Source: SHYR01 sp036013055
GTDB taxonomy: Bacteria; Chloroflexota; Dehalococcoidia; UBA2979
Reading direction: 5' to 3'
Length of the DNA stretch: 64,000 nucleotides
Assembly: GCA_036013055.1 (NCBI GenBank)
Contig: DASCQM010000003.1
Coordinates: forward strand, 91,944-155,943
Notes under the pieces: generated by a model
What the model saw: only the letters and a program-made list of their open reading frames with translations
Told to the model about the DNA's origin: nothing
The model's database searches: none
Position numbers and translations under genes: made by a program
Shown: positions 51,301 to 64,000 of the stretch, piece by piece
Layout of the letters: each line of letters begins with the position of its first letter
Position numbering within the stretch: the stretch's first letter is position 1

Positions 51301-52115
51301 GGAGATTCAGGACGCGCTGGCGCGGGCCTGGATCGCGATTCAGTCCGGTGCCGTCGAGACGGAGCAGGCGCTCACGAAGTCCGACAGCGAGGTCGGCGAG
51401 CGCGTCGATGTCGCCGCGATGGAGGCCTACCTCAGCGAGGGGCGCTTCGACGCCGAAGAGGTGCTGCGCACCGGCCCGGTGGGCTCGGCACGCCGCGCCT
51501 GTCTCACGCTCTGGATGGAGGGACACGGCGAGACCAACGTGCGCCGGCTCTCCGACGAGAATTTCGACACGCGGATCACCGAGGTGCAGGACCGCTCCGG
51601 CGATGCCGCCCCGATCTACGGGAAGCAGATCCTGTACGACGGCCGCACCGGCGAGCCCTTCGACCGACCGGTAACGGTTGGCTACATCTACATGATGAAG
51701 CTCGCCCACCTCGTCGAAGACAAGGTGCACGCGCGCTCAACCGGCCCGTACTCGCTGATCACCCAGCAGCCGCTGGGTGGTAAGGCGCAGTTCGGCGGGC
51801 AGCGCTTCGGTGAGATGGAGGTGTGGGCACTGGAGGCGTACGGCGCCGCGCACACGTTGCAGGAAATGCTCACCGTGAAGTCGGACGATGTCGTCGGCCG
51901 CGTGAAGGCGTACGAGGCGATCGTCAAGGGTGAGAACACCATGGAGCCCGGCGTACCGGAGTCCTTCAAGGTGCTCGTCAAGGAACTCCAGTCGCTCGGA
52001 CTGAGCGTTGAGATTTTGAACGAAGAAGAAGAGGAAGTCTCCTTCTCGGAGGACTACATCGAGTCGATTCCGTCGCTCGGTATCAACCTTTCGGGTCGCG
52101 AAGCGGAGGATGCTC

Positions 52116-52123
<8 letters not shown>
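48377..52123 (+). CDS. rpoB: RNA polymerase subunit beta
   Basis: Beta subunit of RNA polymerase, about 1248 residues. The rifampicin region reads GGSQLSQFMDQVNPLAELAH then KRKLSAMGPGGLSRDRAGF. The catalytic-face segments CPIETPEGPNIGLI, GQSVLVAFMSWEGLNFEDAI and KMAGRHGNKGVVS are intact. The C-terminal GGKAQFGGQRFGEMEVWALE also matches. TTG at 48377 is chosen because GAGGAG lies upstream and the conserved start follows. It overlaps rpoC by 8-14 bases. rplJ and rplL do not precede it. Confidence 0.98.
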
Positions 52124-56495
<4,372 letters not shown>

Positions 56496-56535
56496 CGACC
56501 AACGAGGGCCACGGGCCCTCGGGAACACGCTACGC

Positions 56536-56565
56536 AAGGAGCCCCACCGACTGGTGGGGCTCCTT
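56536..56565. terminator. Terminator after rpoC
   Basis: A 13-bp stem, AAGGAGCCCCACC/GGTGGGGCTCCTT, with loop GACT and followed by CTTGT. It is 40 bases after the rpoC stop and 75 bases from the pdxH stop on the other strand, so it may end both. Confidence 0.88.
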
Positions 56566-56640
56566 CTTGTCTGCGCCGCGCTCTGTCTACGCCACGTCGC
56601 GCCGATGTCGTCGCGATCTGGCGTCGGACGTCGGCGCGGC

Positions 56641-57231
56641 CTACGGCTGCAGTCGGGTCGCCAGCCACTCGCCGGCGGTCTCGGTGCGTCGGAACTGCAG
56701 ACGGTCGTGCAGGCGATCGTCGCGATGGATCCAGAACTCGATGAGGTCGGGGCGCACGAGATAGCCGCCCCAGTGCGAGGGCCGAGCGACCGGGAAGTAG
56801 CCCGCGCTCGCATCGAGGTCCGCGCGACGGCGGTCTAGCTCCTCGCGCGAATCGACGGGCTCCGACTGCTGCGAGATCGACGCCGAGATCTGGCTACCGC
56901 GCGCCCGCTCGTTCCAGTAGGCGTCGGACTGCTCGTCGCTGAGCAGCGCGGCCACGCCCTCGACGCGCACCTGCCGGCCGAGCGACTTCCAGTGCCACGT
57001 CAGCGCGACGTGCGGGTTCTCCGCCATCTCACGTCCTTTGCGGGACTGACGGTTGGTGTGGAACTCGAAATCGCCATCCTCGCGCAGTTGCACAAGCACG
57101 AGACGGCTGGAGGGGCGGCCCTCCGCCGATGCGGTCGCGAGGTTCGCCGCTTCCGCGAGGTCAGGCTCGCTGCTCGTCGCCTCGGCGAGCCACGTGCGGT
57201 AGAGGTCGATCGGATCGTCAGTCGGCAGCAT
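56641..57231 (-). CDS. pdxH: Pyridoxamine 5'-phosphate oxidase
   Basis: FMN enzyme that makes pyridoxal phosphate, 196 residues. The FMN site shows RPSSRLVLVQLREDGDFEF and HTNRQSRKGREM. The middle has HWKSLGRQVRVEGVA, and the C-terminus has PSHWGGYLVRPDLIEFW then DRLHDRLQFRR. The ATG has GGAGG upstream. All family features are intact. Confidence 0.96.
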   Translation of the reverse strand: MLPTDDPIDLYRTWLAEATSSEPDLAEAANLATASAEGRPSSRLVLVQLREDGDFEFHTNRQSRKGREMAENPHVALTWHWKSLGRQVRVEGVAALLSDEQSDAYWNERARGSQISASISQQSEPVDSREELDRRRADLDASAGYFPVARPSHWGGYLVRPDLIEFWIHRDDRLHDRLQFRRTETAGEWLATRLQP

Positions 57232-57300
57232 TGGAGACCTCCGCGTTTGCTCTTCCGCAAGAGTCTTTCGCAGAAGCCGTGACCCGACAAGTAGCGAGGG

Positions 57301-59226
57301 CTAGACGAGTGTGATCGGCGCGCTCAGGCGCGTGTGTTGCTCGGCAAGGCGGTCAGCCTGCGTCGTCGCGCCGCTCTGCTTCATATCGACGAGATCGGCG
57401 ATCTTGTGGCGGCATGCACCGTTCAGCCCCTGCTGCCCGCAGACGTTGCAGGGGTCGCGCTTGCAGTCGAGCGTGATCTCCTCGTTCAGCGTCTTCAGCC
57501 ACTCGCCGCGCAGATACGACTTCTGCGTGCCGGAATCGAGATGGTCCCACGGCAGCGCCTCCCAGAGGTCGCGGTCGCGGTAGCCGTACGTAGCGGGGTC
57601 GACGCCATGCTCGTCGAACGCCTGCTGCCAGATCGACCAGTCGTGGTGCTCCGACCAGGCGTCGAATTTCGCGCCCAACCGCCACGCGGTCTCGACGACA
57701 TCGGCGACGCGCCGGTCGCCGCGCGAGAGCACGGCCTCCAGCAGCGATTTCTCCGGAGCCTCCCACGTGAACTGCACCTTCGCCTTGCGACAGAGGTCGC
57801 GCAGCAACTGGTGACGTCGGCTGAGCGTCTCGGCGTCGCACTGACCGACCCACTGGTAGGGCGTGTGCGCCTTCGGGATGAAGTTGCTGGTCGAGACACG
57901 CACGCGGGCGCGCCCGCCGATGTGCTTCGTGCCAATCGCCTTCACCGCAGCAGCGACACGAGCGATCTCTTCGATGTCGAAGTCGATCTCCGTCGGCTGG
58001 CCGACCATGAAGTACATCTTCACGGACGTCCAACCGTTCGCGAAGGCGTGCTCGGCGGAGGAGAGCAGATCCTGCTCGGTTACGAGCTTGTTGATCGTGT
58101 TGCGCAGCCGCTGCGAACCGGCCTCCGGCGCCACCGTCAGCGTGTGCTTCTTGCCCCGCGCCACGGCATCCGCCACCTCGACGGAGAATGAGTCGACGCG
58201 AGTCGAGGGGATCGAGATCTTCAGCCCGCGATCGCCGTAGGCATCCATCAGCGCATGCACCATCGGCACGATGTCGCGGTGGTCGGTGGTGGAGAGCGAC
58301 ATCAGCGAGAGCTCGTCGTAGCCGGTGTTGTCGAGCAGCTCTCCGGCCTCGCGCACGACCTCCTCGACGCTGCGCTCGCGCGTCGGGCGGTAGATCATCC
58401 CGGCCTGGCAGAAGCGGCAGCCCTGCGTGCAGCCGCGCTGAATCTCGATCACCGCACGGTCGTGGACGACCTCCATGAAGGGCACGATCGGCTTCGTCAC
58501 GGACGGCGGCAGCGTCTGCATCACGCGGCGCGTCACGCGCTCCGGCGCAGCATCATCGATCGGGTACGTCCCCTCGAAGCTGCCGTCCTCGCTGTAGCGC
58601 GATTCGTAGAGCGACGGCACGTAGACGCCCGGCACGGCCGCCAGCTTGCGATGCAGTTCGAGCCGCGGTCCGCCCCCCGCCGCCTTCCACGCCTGCACCA
58701 CATCGACGATCTCGGCGAGCACCTCCTCGCCCTCGCCAAGCGCGAAAGCATCGAAGAAGGGCGCAAGCACCTCGGACTCCAGCGCCACCGAGCCACCACC
58801 GAGGATGATCGTGTCGCCATCGGCGCGGTCGGCGGTGCGGATCGGGATTCCGGCGAGATCGAGCATGTTCAGCACGTTGGTCGCGCAGACCTCGTACTGG
58901 AGCGTGATGCCCAGCAGGTCGAACTCGCTCACCGGGTGCCGCGACTCGAGCGAGCGTAGCGTCTCGCTATTCTCGCGAATCAGCTCCTCGAGGTCCGTCC
59001 ACGGCGAGAAGACCCGCTCGCAGAGCGCATCCTCACGGCGGTTCACGATCTCGTAGAGGATCGAGAGCCCGAGGTTCGCCATGCCGAGGTCGTAGAGGTC
59101 CGGGTAGGCGAGCGCCACACGGACGTCGTGGGCAGCCCAGTCCTTCGTGACCGAGTGCAGTTCGCCACCCGCGTAGCGGGCAGGTTTCACCACACGGCCG
59201 ATCAGTGCCTCATACGTCGTGGTCAT
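57301..59226 (-). CDS. B12-binding-like/radical SAM family protein (TIGR03960 type)
   Basis: 641 residues. An N-terminal cobalamin-binding-like Rossmann part (about 20-180: RVALAYPDLYDLGMANLG, GITLQYEVCATNVLNML, ILGGGSVALESEVLAPF) precedes the radical SAM domain. Its cluster motif is CTQGCRFCQAG (Cx3Cx2C). The last part has a Cys set, CKRDPCNVCGQQGLNGACRH, that could hold a further cluster or zinc. The family often neighbours a DUF2344 gene and ribosomal L21, both absent here. The reaction is unknown. Confidence 0.85.
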   Translation of the reverse strand: MTTTYEALIGRVVKPARYAGGELHSVTKDWAAHDVRVALAYPDLYDLGMANLGLSILYEIVNRREDALCERVFSPWTDLEELIRENSETLRSLESRHPVSEFDLLGITLQYEVCATNVLNMLDLAGIPIRTADRADGDTIILGGGSVALESEVLAPFFDAFALGEGEEVLAEIVDVVQAWKAAGGGPRLELHRKLAAVPGVYVPSLYESRYSEDGSFEGTYPIDDAAPERVTRRVMQTLPPSVTKPIVPFMEVVHDRAVIEIQRGCTQGCRFCQAGMIYRPTRERSVEEVVREAGELLDNTGYDELSLMSLSTTDHRDIVPMVHALMDAYGDRGLKISIPSTRVDSFSVEVADAVARGKKHTLTVAPEAGSQRLRNTINKLVTEQDLLSSAEHAFANGWTSVKMYFMVGQPTEIDFDIEEIARVAAAVKAIGTKHIGGRARVRVSTSNFIPKAHTPYQWVGQCDAETLSRRHQLLRDLCRKAKVQFTWEAPEKSLLEAVLSRGDRRVADVVETAWRLGAKFDAWSEHHDWSIWQQAFDEHGVDPATYGYRDRDLWEALPWDHLDSGTQKSYLRGEWLKTLNEEITLDCKRDPCNVCGQQGLNGACRHKIADLVDMKQSGATTQADRLAEQHTRLSAPITLV

Positions 59227-59302
59227 CGGGTCCAGACGGGGTTTGCCAGGCGCGCGATTGGACTATCGAGGTTAGAGCGGCGTTGCGAGGGCCACAAGAC
59301 GT

Positions 59303-59617
59303 TCAGGCGAGTTTGACCGCCGTGCCATAGACCAGAATCTCGGCGGCACCCTGCGCCACTGAGGCAGTCGCCATACGCAGGCCTACGATCGCGTCTGCAC
59401 CGCCCGCGGTCGCGTCCGCGGCGAGTCGATCGAGCGCCTCCTCGCGGGATTCGACCAACAGATCTCGATAGGCGCCAATCTCGCCGCCCACGATGTTCTT
59501 CAGCCCGGCCAGGATGTCCCGACCGACGTGCCGTGCCCGCACGGCGTTCGCGGTCACGAGGCCAACCGTCTCGCCAATCTCGCGGCCTGGAACTGTGTCG
59601 GAGGTCGTCATGATCAT
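59303..59617 (-). CDS. YbjQ/UPF0145 family protein
   Basis: A 104-residue beta-rich protein of the YbjQ family (DUF74), which forms pentamers of unknown function. GLVTANAVRARHVGRDILAG, the DALVGLR-like DAIVGLRMAT and the terminal EILVYGTAVKL strand are typical. The ATG at 59617 has GGAAGGAAG upstream. The frame remains open much further upstream, but without likeness. Confidence 0.88.
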   Translation of the reverse strand: MIMTTSDTVPGREIGETVGLVTANAVRARHVGRDILAGLKNIVGGEIGAYRDLLVESREEALDRLAADATAGGADAIVGLRMATASVAQGAAEILVYGTAVKLA

Positions 59618-59740
59618 CGTTCTTCCTTCCATGCCCGCTGATCTTCCGCCATCCGGTGCGGGGTCGTCCATACCGGAGGTCACGCAATCCGCGTGACCGC
59701 TCCCGTCACTGGTCTGGGAAGCAGATAGACTTGCTGCACG

Positions 59741-60439
59741 ATGCCCGACCTCACGACAGCAGCCATCCTGCTCGCCGCAGGCAGCTCCGCGCGCATGGGC
59801 GGCGAGGACAAGCTGTGGGCCGACCTCGGCAGCGAGCCGCTGGTCGCGCACCCACTGCGTACGCTCGCCGCGATCGAAGCCGTCGACGTGCTTGTACTCG
59901 TCGCCCCAGCGCAACGGCACTCGATGCTGCGCTCGCTCGCCGGGGAGGCCCCGGTCGACTTGCAGGTCGTCGAGGGTGGCGCGCGGCGGCAGGACTCGGT
60001 TGCGGCCGGCATCGCTGCCGCGCCGCAGGCGGACCGCTATCTCGTGCATGACGGTGCGCGCCCGCTGGTCAGCGTCGCACTCGTCGAACGCCTGCTCGCC
60101 GCGATCGCCGAGCACGGAGCAGTCGTGCCGGCCGTGCGCATCGCCGACACGCTGAAGCACGTCGATGCCGACGGCCGCATCCTCGGCACGATCGACCGCG
60201 ACGTCACCCGTGCCGTGCAGACGCCGCAAGGCTTCGACGGCGATCTACTGCGACGCGCGCACGCCGCCGACGACGGCCAACTCGCGGCCGATGCCACCGA
60301 CGACGCCGCGCTCGTCGAACGGCTCGGTGAGGCGGTGTGGACCGTCGAGGGGGACGCCGCGAACTTCAAGGTGACGACGCCAGAAGACCTGGAGCGCGCG
60401 CGGGCGATCGTTGCCGCCGCTGCAGGAGAAGGGCCGTGA
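59741..60439 (+). CDS. ispD: 2-C-methyl-D-erythritol 4-phosphate cytidylyltransferase
   Basis: Third step of the MEP isoprenoid pathway, joining CTP and MEP. The N-terminal ILLAAGSSARMGGEDKLW, the HDGARPLVS loop, and DVTRAVQTPQGFDGDLL are clear. 232 residues. A TAGACT hexamer lies 9 bases before the ATG. The stop overlaps the ispF ATG by one base (TGATG), so the pair is co-translated. Confidence 0.96.
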   Translation: MPDLTTAAILLAAGSSARMGGEDKLWADLGSEPLVAHPLRTLAAIEAVDVLVLVAPAQRHSMLRSLAGEAPVDLQVVEGGARRQDSVAAGIAAAPQADRYLVHDGARPLVSVALVERLLAAIAEHGAVVPAVRIADTLKHVDADGRILGTIDRDVTRAVQTPQGFDGDLLRRAHAADDGQLAADATDDAALVERLGEAVWTVEGDAANFKVTTPEDLERARAIVAAAAGEGP

Positions 60440-60924
60440 TGCGCGTCGGCAACGGCTACGACGTCCATCGTTTCAGCAGCGACGCAGACAGCACGCTGCG
60501 CCTCGGTGGCGTCGACGTTCCGAGCGCGCCGCAGCTGGAGGGCCACAGCGATGGCGACGCGCTGATCCACGCGATCGCGGACGCGCTGCTCGGTGCATCC
60601 GGCGAGGGCGACATCGGCCAGCACTTCCCGCCGGGGGAACCGGAGACGCGTGGCGTCGACAGCCGCGTGCTGCTTACGCGCATCGTGCGCCTCGTCGCCG
60701 CGCGCGGATTCCGCGTGCACAACATCGACTCGACGGTGATCGCGGAACAGCCGAAGCTCGCGCCGCACATCCCCGCGATGCGCGACTCGATTGCACACAC
60801 GGTCGGCATCGAACCCTCCTTCGTGAACGTCAAGGCGACCACAAACGAGGGGCTGGGCGATATCGGCGAGGGTCGGGCGATCGCCGCGACTGCCGTTGTA
60901 CTGCTGGACGAGCAGGCGACGTAG
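60439..60924 (+). CDS. ispF: 2-C-methyl-D-erythritol 2,4-cyclodiphosphate synthase
   Basis: Fifth step of the MEP pathway. The 161 residues show the metal motif GYDVHRF, HSDGDALIHAIADALLGA, and the TNEGLGDIGEGRAIAA end. Active-site Asp and His are intact. The 240 bases between it and cysE hold one weak GTACCC/GGGTAC hairpin and nothing else that I can support. Confidence 0.97.
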   Translation: MRVGNGYDVHRFSSDADSTLRLGGVDVPSAPQLEGHSDGDALIHAIADALLGASGEGDIGQHFPPGEPETRGVDSRVLLTRIVRLVAARGFRVHNIDSTVIAEQPKLAPHIPAMRDSIAHTVGIEPSFVNVKATTNEGLGDIGEGRAIAATAVVLLDEQAT

Positions 60925-61166
60925 CGCCCGGTAGCGTCGCCGCGACTTCGCGCAGCTACCGCTCGTGGCGCTCGACGGAACCGTACCCTGACGGGGTACC
61001 ATGGAAGCGATGATTGCAATCCACGCCACATACAGCCGTTCGGCTCGCTGCGCATGTTGTGAGGGGCGTTACTAGCTCCCTTCAGGGCTCTGCCGACGCA
61101 GGAACCCCAGGGTCGCCCCACCTCCGCAACTCACCAACCACGACCACGCAGCACAAGGAACCGAAC

Positions 61167-61865
61167 ATGGGCTGGCTCTCGGCCATTCGGGAAGACATCG
61201 GGGCCGCACAGACTCGAGACCCCGCGGCACGCAACTCGATCGAAGTGCTGCTGACGTACCCCGGCGTCCACGCGCTGATCATCCACCGCCTCGCGCACGC
61301 GCTCTGGCTTGCCGACATACCGCTGCTGCCGAGGCTGATCTCCAACCTCTCGCGGCTGCTCACCGGCATCGAGATCCACCCCGGCGCGATCATGGGGCAC
61401 CGGCTCTTCATCGACCACGGCATGGGCGTCGTGATCGGCGAAACGACGGTGATCGGCGACGACTGCCACCTCTTCCAGGGCGTCACCCTCGGCGGCACCT
61501 CAACGCGACACGAGAAGCGCCATCCGACGCTTGAGAACAACGTGGTCGTTGGCGCGGGCGCGAAGATCGTCGGCGCGGTGATCGTCGGCGAGAATTCGCG
61601 CATCGGCGCCGGCTCGGTCGTCGCCTCAAACGTTCCGCCGAACGCGACAGTGGTCGGCGTGCCGGGTCACGTGATCGCGTTCCGCGATGAGAGCAACGAC
61701 ACAATTCAGCGTCTGCCCGACCCCGAGTGGGACCGCATCGACAGCCTCGAACGCCGGCTGCAGCAGATCGAGCAGCAACTGGCGAAGGGCAGCATCACCG
61801 ACGCCTCGACAGCACGCTCGACGGACGCGCCGGACATCGCCGCCGCCGAACGGGACGACCGATGA
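61167..61865 (+). CDS. cysE: Serine O-acetyltransferase
   Basis: Makes O-acetylserine for cysteine synthesis, 232 residues. An N-terminal helical part is followed by the left-handed beta-helix of hexapeptide repeats with the catalytic FIDHGMGVVIGETTVIGDD and FQGVTLGGTS. A C-terminal helix (LERRLQQIEQQL) and a loose tail follow. The ATG at 61167 has AAGGAA upstream. The stop overlaps the cysS ATG by 4 bases, coupling cysteine supply to cysteine charging. Confidence 0.95.
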   Translation: MGWLSAIREDIGAAQTRDPAARNSIEVLLTYPGVHALIIHRLAHALWLADIPLLPRLISNLSRLLTGIEIHPGAIMGHRLFIDHGMGVVIGETTVIGDDCHLFQGVTLGGTSTRHEKRHPTLENNVVVGAGAKIVGAVIVGENSRIGAGSVVASNVPPNATVVGVPGHVIAFRDESNDTIQRLPDPEWDRIDSLERRLQQIEQQLAKGSITDASTARSTDAPDIAAAERDDR

Positions 61866-63280
61866 GATTCACGAACACGCTCAGCGGCAAGGTCGAGGAC
61901 TTCGAGCCGCTTACGCCCAACACCGTCGGCATCTACGTCTGCGGCGTCACGCCGTACGCCGACGCCCACGTCGGGCACGCGATGTCGGCGATCGTCTACG
62001 ACGTGCTTGTCCGCTACCTGCGCTGGCGCGAGTGGACCGTCACCTACGTGACGAACTACACCGACGTCGACGACAAGCTGATCGAACGAGGGCACGAACT
62101 CGGCCGCGACCCGCTGGAACTGGCGCAGGAGAACATCGATCGCTGGGAGCACGAGCAGGCGGCGCTCAACCTCGACACGCCGAACCACCGGCCGCGCGTG
62201 ACCGAGGAGATCGAGTCGATCATCACCCTGACCGAACGCATCATCGCGCACGATCACGGCTACTCAACCGCAGAGGGCAACGTCTACTACCGCGTGCAGT
62301 CGAAGGACGACTACGGCAAGCTCTCGCACCGCAACATCGACGACCTGATCACGGGCACGCGCTTCGAGCCCGGCGACGACAAGCAGTTCGCACTCGACTT
62401 CGCGCTCTGGAAGGCGACCAAGCCCGGCGAGCCCTCGTGGGACTCGCCGTGGGGGCCGGGCCGTCCGGGCTGGCACATCGAATGCTCGGCGATGGCGCAG
62501 CGCTACCTCGGCGACAGCTTCGACATCCACGGCGGCGGGCTCGACCTCGTCTTCCCTCACCACGAGAACGAGATCGCCCAGTCGGAGGCGGCGGGCACCG
62601 AGTTCGCGCAGATCTGGATGCACAACGGCCTCGTCCAGCTCGCGGGCGAGAAGATGTCGAAGTCGGTCGGCAACATCACAACGGTCTCGGAGGCGCTCTC
62701 CGAGTGGCATCCGGACGCGCTGCGCCTCGCCATCCTCGGCAGCCACTACCGCAGCCCATCGACGCTGAGCGATGACGTGATGGCGGCCGCGAATGCTGGC
62801 ATCGAACGCCTGCGCAACGCCATGCGTGAGTCACCGGCCGGCGACGGTGCGGTCCTCGACTCCTCCGCTGAACGCGAACGATTCATCGCTGCGATGGATG
62901 ACGACATGAACGCGCCGCAAGCGCTGGCGTCGCTCTTCGACCTCGCACGCGCGATCAACCGTGCTCGCGACGACGGCGGGACGATCGACGATGCTCAAGC
63001 GAGCCTGCGTGAGCTGACCGGCGTGCTCGGACTGCGCCTCGATGACGCGCCCGCCGTCGAACTCGATGCAGCGACGCTATCGAAGCTCGCCAGCCAATTC
63101 GACGTCTCCTGCGGCGGCACCGACGTCGACGGCACGATCGAGGCGCTGCTGGCCAGCCGCGAGCAGGCGCGACAGGATCGCAATTTCGCTCGCGCGGACG
63201 AGATCCGCGATGCGCTGTCGGAAGCCGGTGTGGAGATCGAGGACACCGCTGAGGGCCCTCGATGGAGCGCTCGCGGATAG
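61862..63280 (+). CDS. cysS: Cysteinyl-tRNA synthetase
   Basis: Class I synthetase of 472 residues. HIGH is read as HVGH (TPYADAHVGHAM), and KMSKS is EKMSKSVGN. Zinc ligands are the Cys of YVCGVTPY, the Cys of HIECSAM and the His of FPHHENEIAQSEA. The C-terminal helical domain is complete. It overlaps cysE by 4 bases (ATGA), as in many Gram-positive bacteria. Confidence 0.97.
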   Translation: MRFTNTLSGKVEDFEPLTPNTVGIYVCGVTPYADAHVGHAMSAIVYDVLVRYLRWREWTVTYVTNYTDVDDKLIERGHELGRDPLELAQENIDRWEHEQAALNLDTPNHRPRVTEEIESIITLTERIIAHDHGYSTAEGNVYYRVQSKDDYGKLSHRNIDDLITGTRFEPGDDKQFALDFALWKATKPGEPSWDSPWGPGRPGWHIECSAMAQRYLGDSFDIHGGGLDLVFPHHENEIAQSEAAGTEFAQIWMHNGLVQLAGEKMSKSVGNITTVSEALSEWHPDALRLAILGSHYRSPSTLSDDVMAAANAGIERLRNAMRESPAGDGAVLDSSAERERFIAAMDDDMNAPQALASLFDLARAINRARDDGGTIDDAQASLRELTGVLGLRLDDAPAVELDAATLSKLASQFDVSCGGTDVDGTIEALLASREQARQDRNFARADEIRDALSEAGVEIEDTAEGPRWSARG

Positions 63281-63316
63281 CGGCTCGCATCCTGTCCCGA
63301 ATGCCTAGGACTCGCG

Positions 63317-63345
63317 TTGCCTGCGTCAGAACGCGGGCCTATACT
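63317..63345 (+). promoter_or_regulatory. Promoter of the tRNA cluster
   Basis: TTGCCT (63317-63322), 17 bases, TATACT (63340-63345), 75 bases before the first tRNA. A second TTGACA at 63368 lacks a good -10. Confidence 0.6.
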
Positions 63346-63419
63346 CGATGCAGTCGCTTTCCGGCGGTTGACAGGTCGGGGAGCGATGTTTGCTGTCAGG
63401 CGACAACCGGTGGCATCGC

Positions 63420-63495
63420 GCCCGAGTGGCGCAATGGTAGCGCGGCCGATTTGTAATCGGCAGGTTAGTGGGTTCGAATCCCCTCTCGGGCTCCA
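63420..63495 (+). tRNA. tRNA-Thr (anticodon TGT)
   Basis: Acceptor arms GCCCGAG/CTCGGGC and anticodon stem GCCGA/TCGGC with loop TTTGTAA, giving anticodon TGT. The T loop is TTCGAAT. The CCA is encoded. The T stem has one T-C mismatch and one G-T pair. Confidence 0.92.
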
Positions 63496-63552
63496 CTCTC
63501 GATTCACTCGAGTGAATTGACTGGAGCGGAGTCACCGAAGTCTCCGGGTCTG

Positions 63553-63638
63553 GCAGGGGTGGGAGAGTGGCTAATTCCAGCGGACTGTAAATCCGCCGCC
63601 TAACGGCTACGCAGGTTCGAATCCTGCCCCCTGCACCA
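63553..63638 (+). tRNA. tRNA-Tyr (anticodon GTA)
   Basis: Acceptor arms GCAGGGG/CCCCTGC and anticodon stem GCGGA/TCCGC with loop CTGTAAA, giving GTA. A long variable arm (class II), as expected for bacterial tRNA-Tyr, and encoded CCA. Confidence 0.95.
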
Positions 63639-63758
63639 ACCAAACCGACAGCCGGCTGTATGGCGACGAGACGACGGTGACGAGACGGTCACCAGTCGCC
63701 CGGCCACCAGTCGTACAGTGAAATGAATGAGAACCGAAGTACACCAACTGAACATCTA

Positions 63759-63834
63759 GCCCTCATAGCTCAGTCGGTAGAGCGCGTTCTTGGTAAGAAC
63801 GAGGTCAACGGTTCAAATCCGTTTGAGGGCTCCA
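63759..63834 (+). tRNA. tRNA-Thr (anticodon GGT)
   Basis: Acceptor arms GCCCTCA/TGAGGGC and anticodon stem CGTTC/GAACG with loop TTGGTAA, giving GGT. CCA encoded. It lies 44 bases before tuf. Confidence 0.95.
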
Positions 63835-63878
63835 TAGAGAATCAACGCGAAGGCGTCGAACAGTCGTAGGAGCGAGAG

Positions 63879-64000
63879 ATGGCACGAGAGCGATTTGAGC
63901 GGACGAAGCCGCACGCGAACGTCGGAACGATTGGTCACGTGGACCACGGGAAGACGACGCTGACGGCAGCGATCACGAAAGTGCTCGGTCTGAAGGGGTA
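63879..64000 (+). CDS. tuf: Elongation factor Tu (partial, runs off the window)
   Basis: Only the first ~40 residues are present. They read RFERTKPHANVGTIGHVDHG then KTTLTAAI, which contains the GTP P-loop GHVDHGKT. AGGAG lies 7 bases before the ATG. The tRNA-Thr and tRNA-Tyr genes before tuf match a layout common in bacteria. Confidence 0.97.
   Translation, partial: MARERFERTKPHANVGTIGHVDHGKTTLTAAITKVLGLKG

Noticed and set aside
60983..60999. GTACCC/GGGTAC hairpin upstream of cysE
   Set aside because: Six pairs, no T-run and no known riboswitch motif; likely chance in GC-rich DNA.

Overview
This is a GC-rich, gene-dense bacterial chromosome segment of housekeeping type. I see no phage, insertion sequence, CRISPR array or plasmid gene. 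Clues to the lineage are a CIRCE-controlled groESL pair, a degenerate relative of the archaeal-type fructose-bisphosphate aldolase/phosphatase, a short TiaS-like protein, a RodZ-PASTA fusion, a long coiled-coil insertion in RpoC, a Gram-positive-type SOS box and many short lipoproteins. Together they suggest a Chloroflexota bacterium, perhaps near Dehalococcoidia or Tepidiformia. A deep actinobacterial lineage is the main alternative. The assignment is inference from content, not from a tree.

Layout. 1-3.5 kb: a MutY-like glycosylase, a metallo-beta-lactamase-fold hydrolase, an M16 peptidase and an unknown protein. 3.5-5.8 kb: groES-groEL under CIRCE. 5.9-7.3 kb: a small XRE regulator followed by a frameshifted DUF2851 gene that carries a 23-bp inverted repeat. 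7.3-12.3 kb: tsaD, a PP2C-like/beta-propeller membrane protein, a SufR-like regulator and a frameshifted lipoprotein gene. 12.3-16.5 kb: a leftward run of moaC, moaA, rdgB, the FBPase-like protein and an unknown protein. 16.5-19.8 kb: a folC-like ligase, fabF and a membrane protein. 19.8-23.5 kb: a SWIM-finger protein, thpR, an amidohydrolase, an AmaP-like protein, scpB and a DUF503 protein. 23.6-26.4 kb: a micro-ORF with a palindromic operator, the RodZ-like protein, an alcohol dehydrogenase and rpsT. 26.5-38.2 kb: murJ, a zinc-ribbon protein, a GH114-like lipoprotein, ileS behind a T-box leader, a YihY-family protein, proB-proA and a HAD phosphatase. 38.2-47.9 kb: split transketolase, a 59-residue zinc-ribbon protein under an SOS box, a degenerate aldo/keto reductase, glycerate kinase, a TiaS-like protein, small unknowns, a TIM-barrel lipoprotein and an acyl-CoA dehydrogenase. 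48-56.5 kb: rpoB-rpoC behind two tandem promoters. 56.6-63.3 kb: pdxH, a radical SAM protein, ybjQ and an ispD-ispF-cysE-cysS run. 63.4-64 kb: tRNA-Thr, tRNA-Tyr, tRNA-Thr and the start of tuf.

Regulation can be read directly at several points: CIRCE (HrcA) over groESL, a tRNA-Ile T-box over ileS, a GAAC-N4-GTTC box inside the promoter of the micro zinc-ribbon gene, and palindromes over the XRE gene and the micro-ORF at 23.6 kb. Several genes have a TANNNT hexamer 6-9 bases before the start codon, which suggests frequent leaderless transcripts.

The observations most worth follow-up are the SOS-box micro zinc-ribbon protein, IleRS with the active-site signature GVHH in place of HxGH (the arrangement linked to mupirocin hyper-resistance), the FBPase-like protein lacking the Schiff-base lysine and most metal ligands, the TiaS-like protein in a bacterium, and the MutY-like protein lacking the catalytic glutamate.
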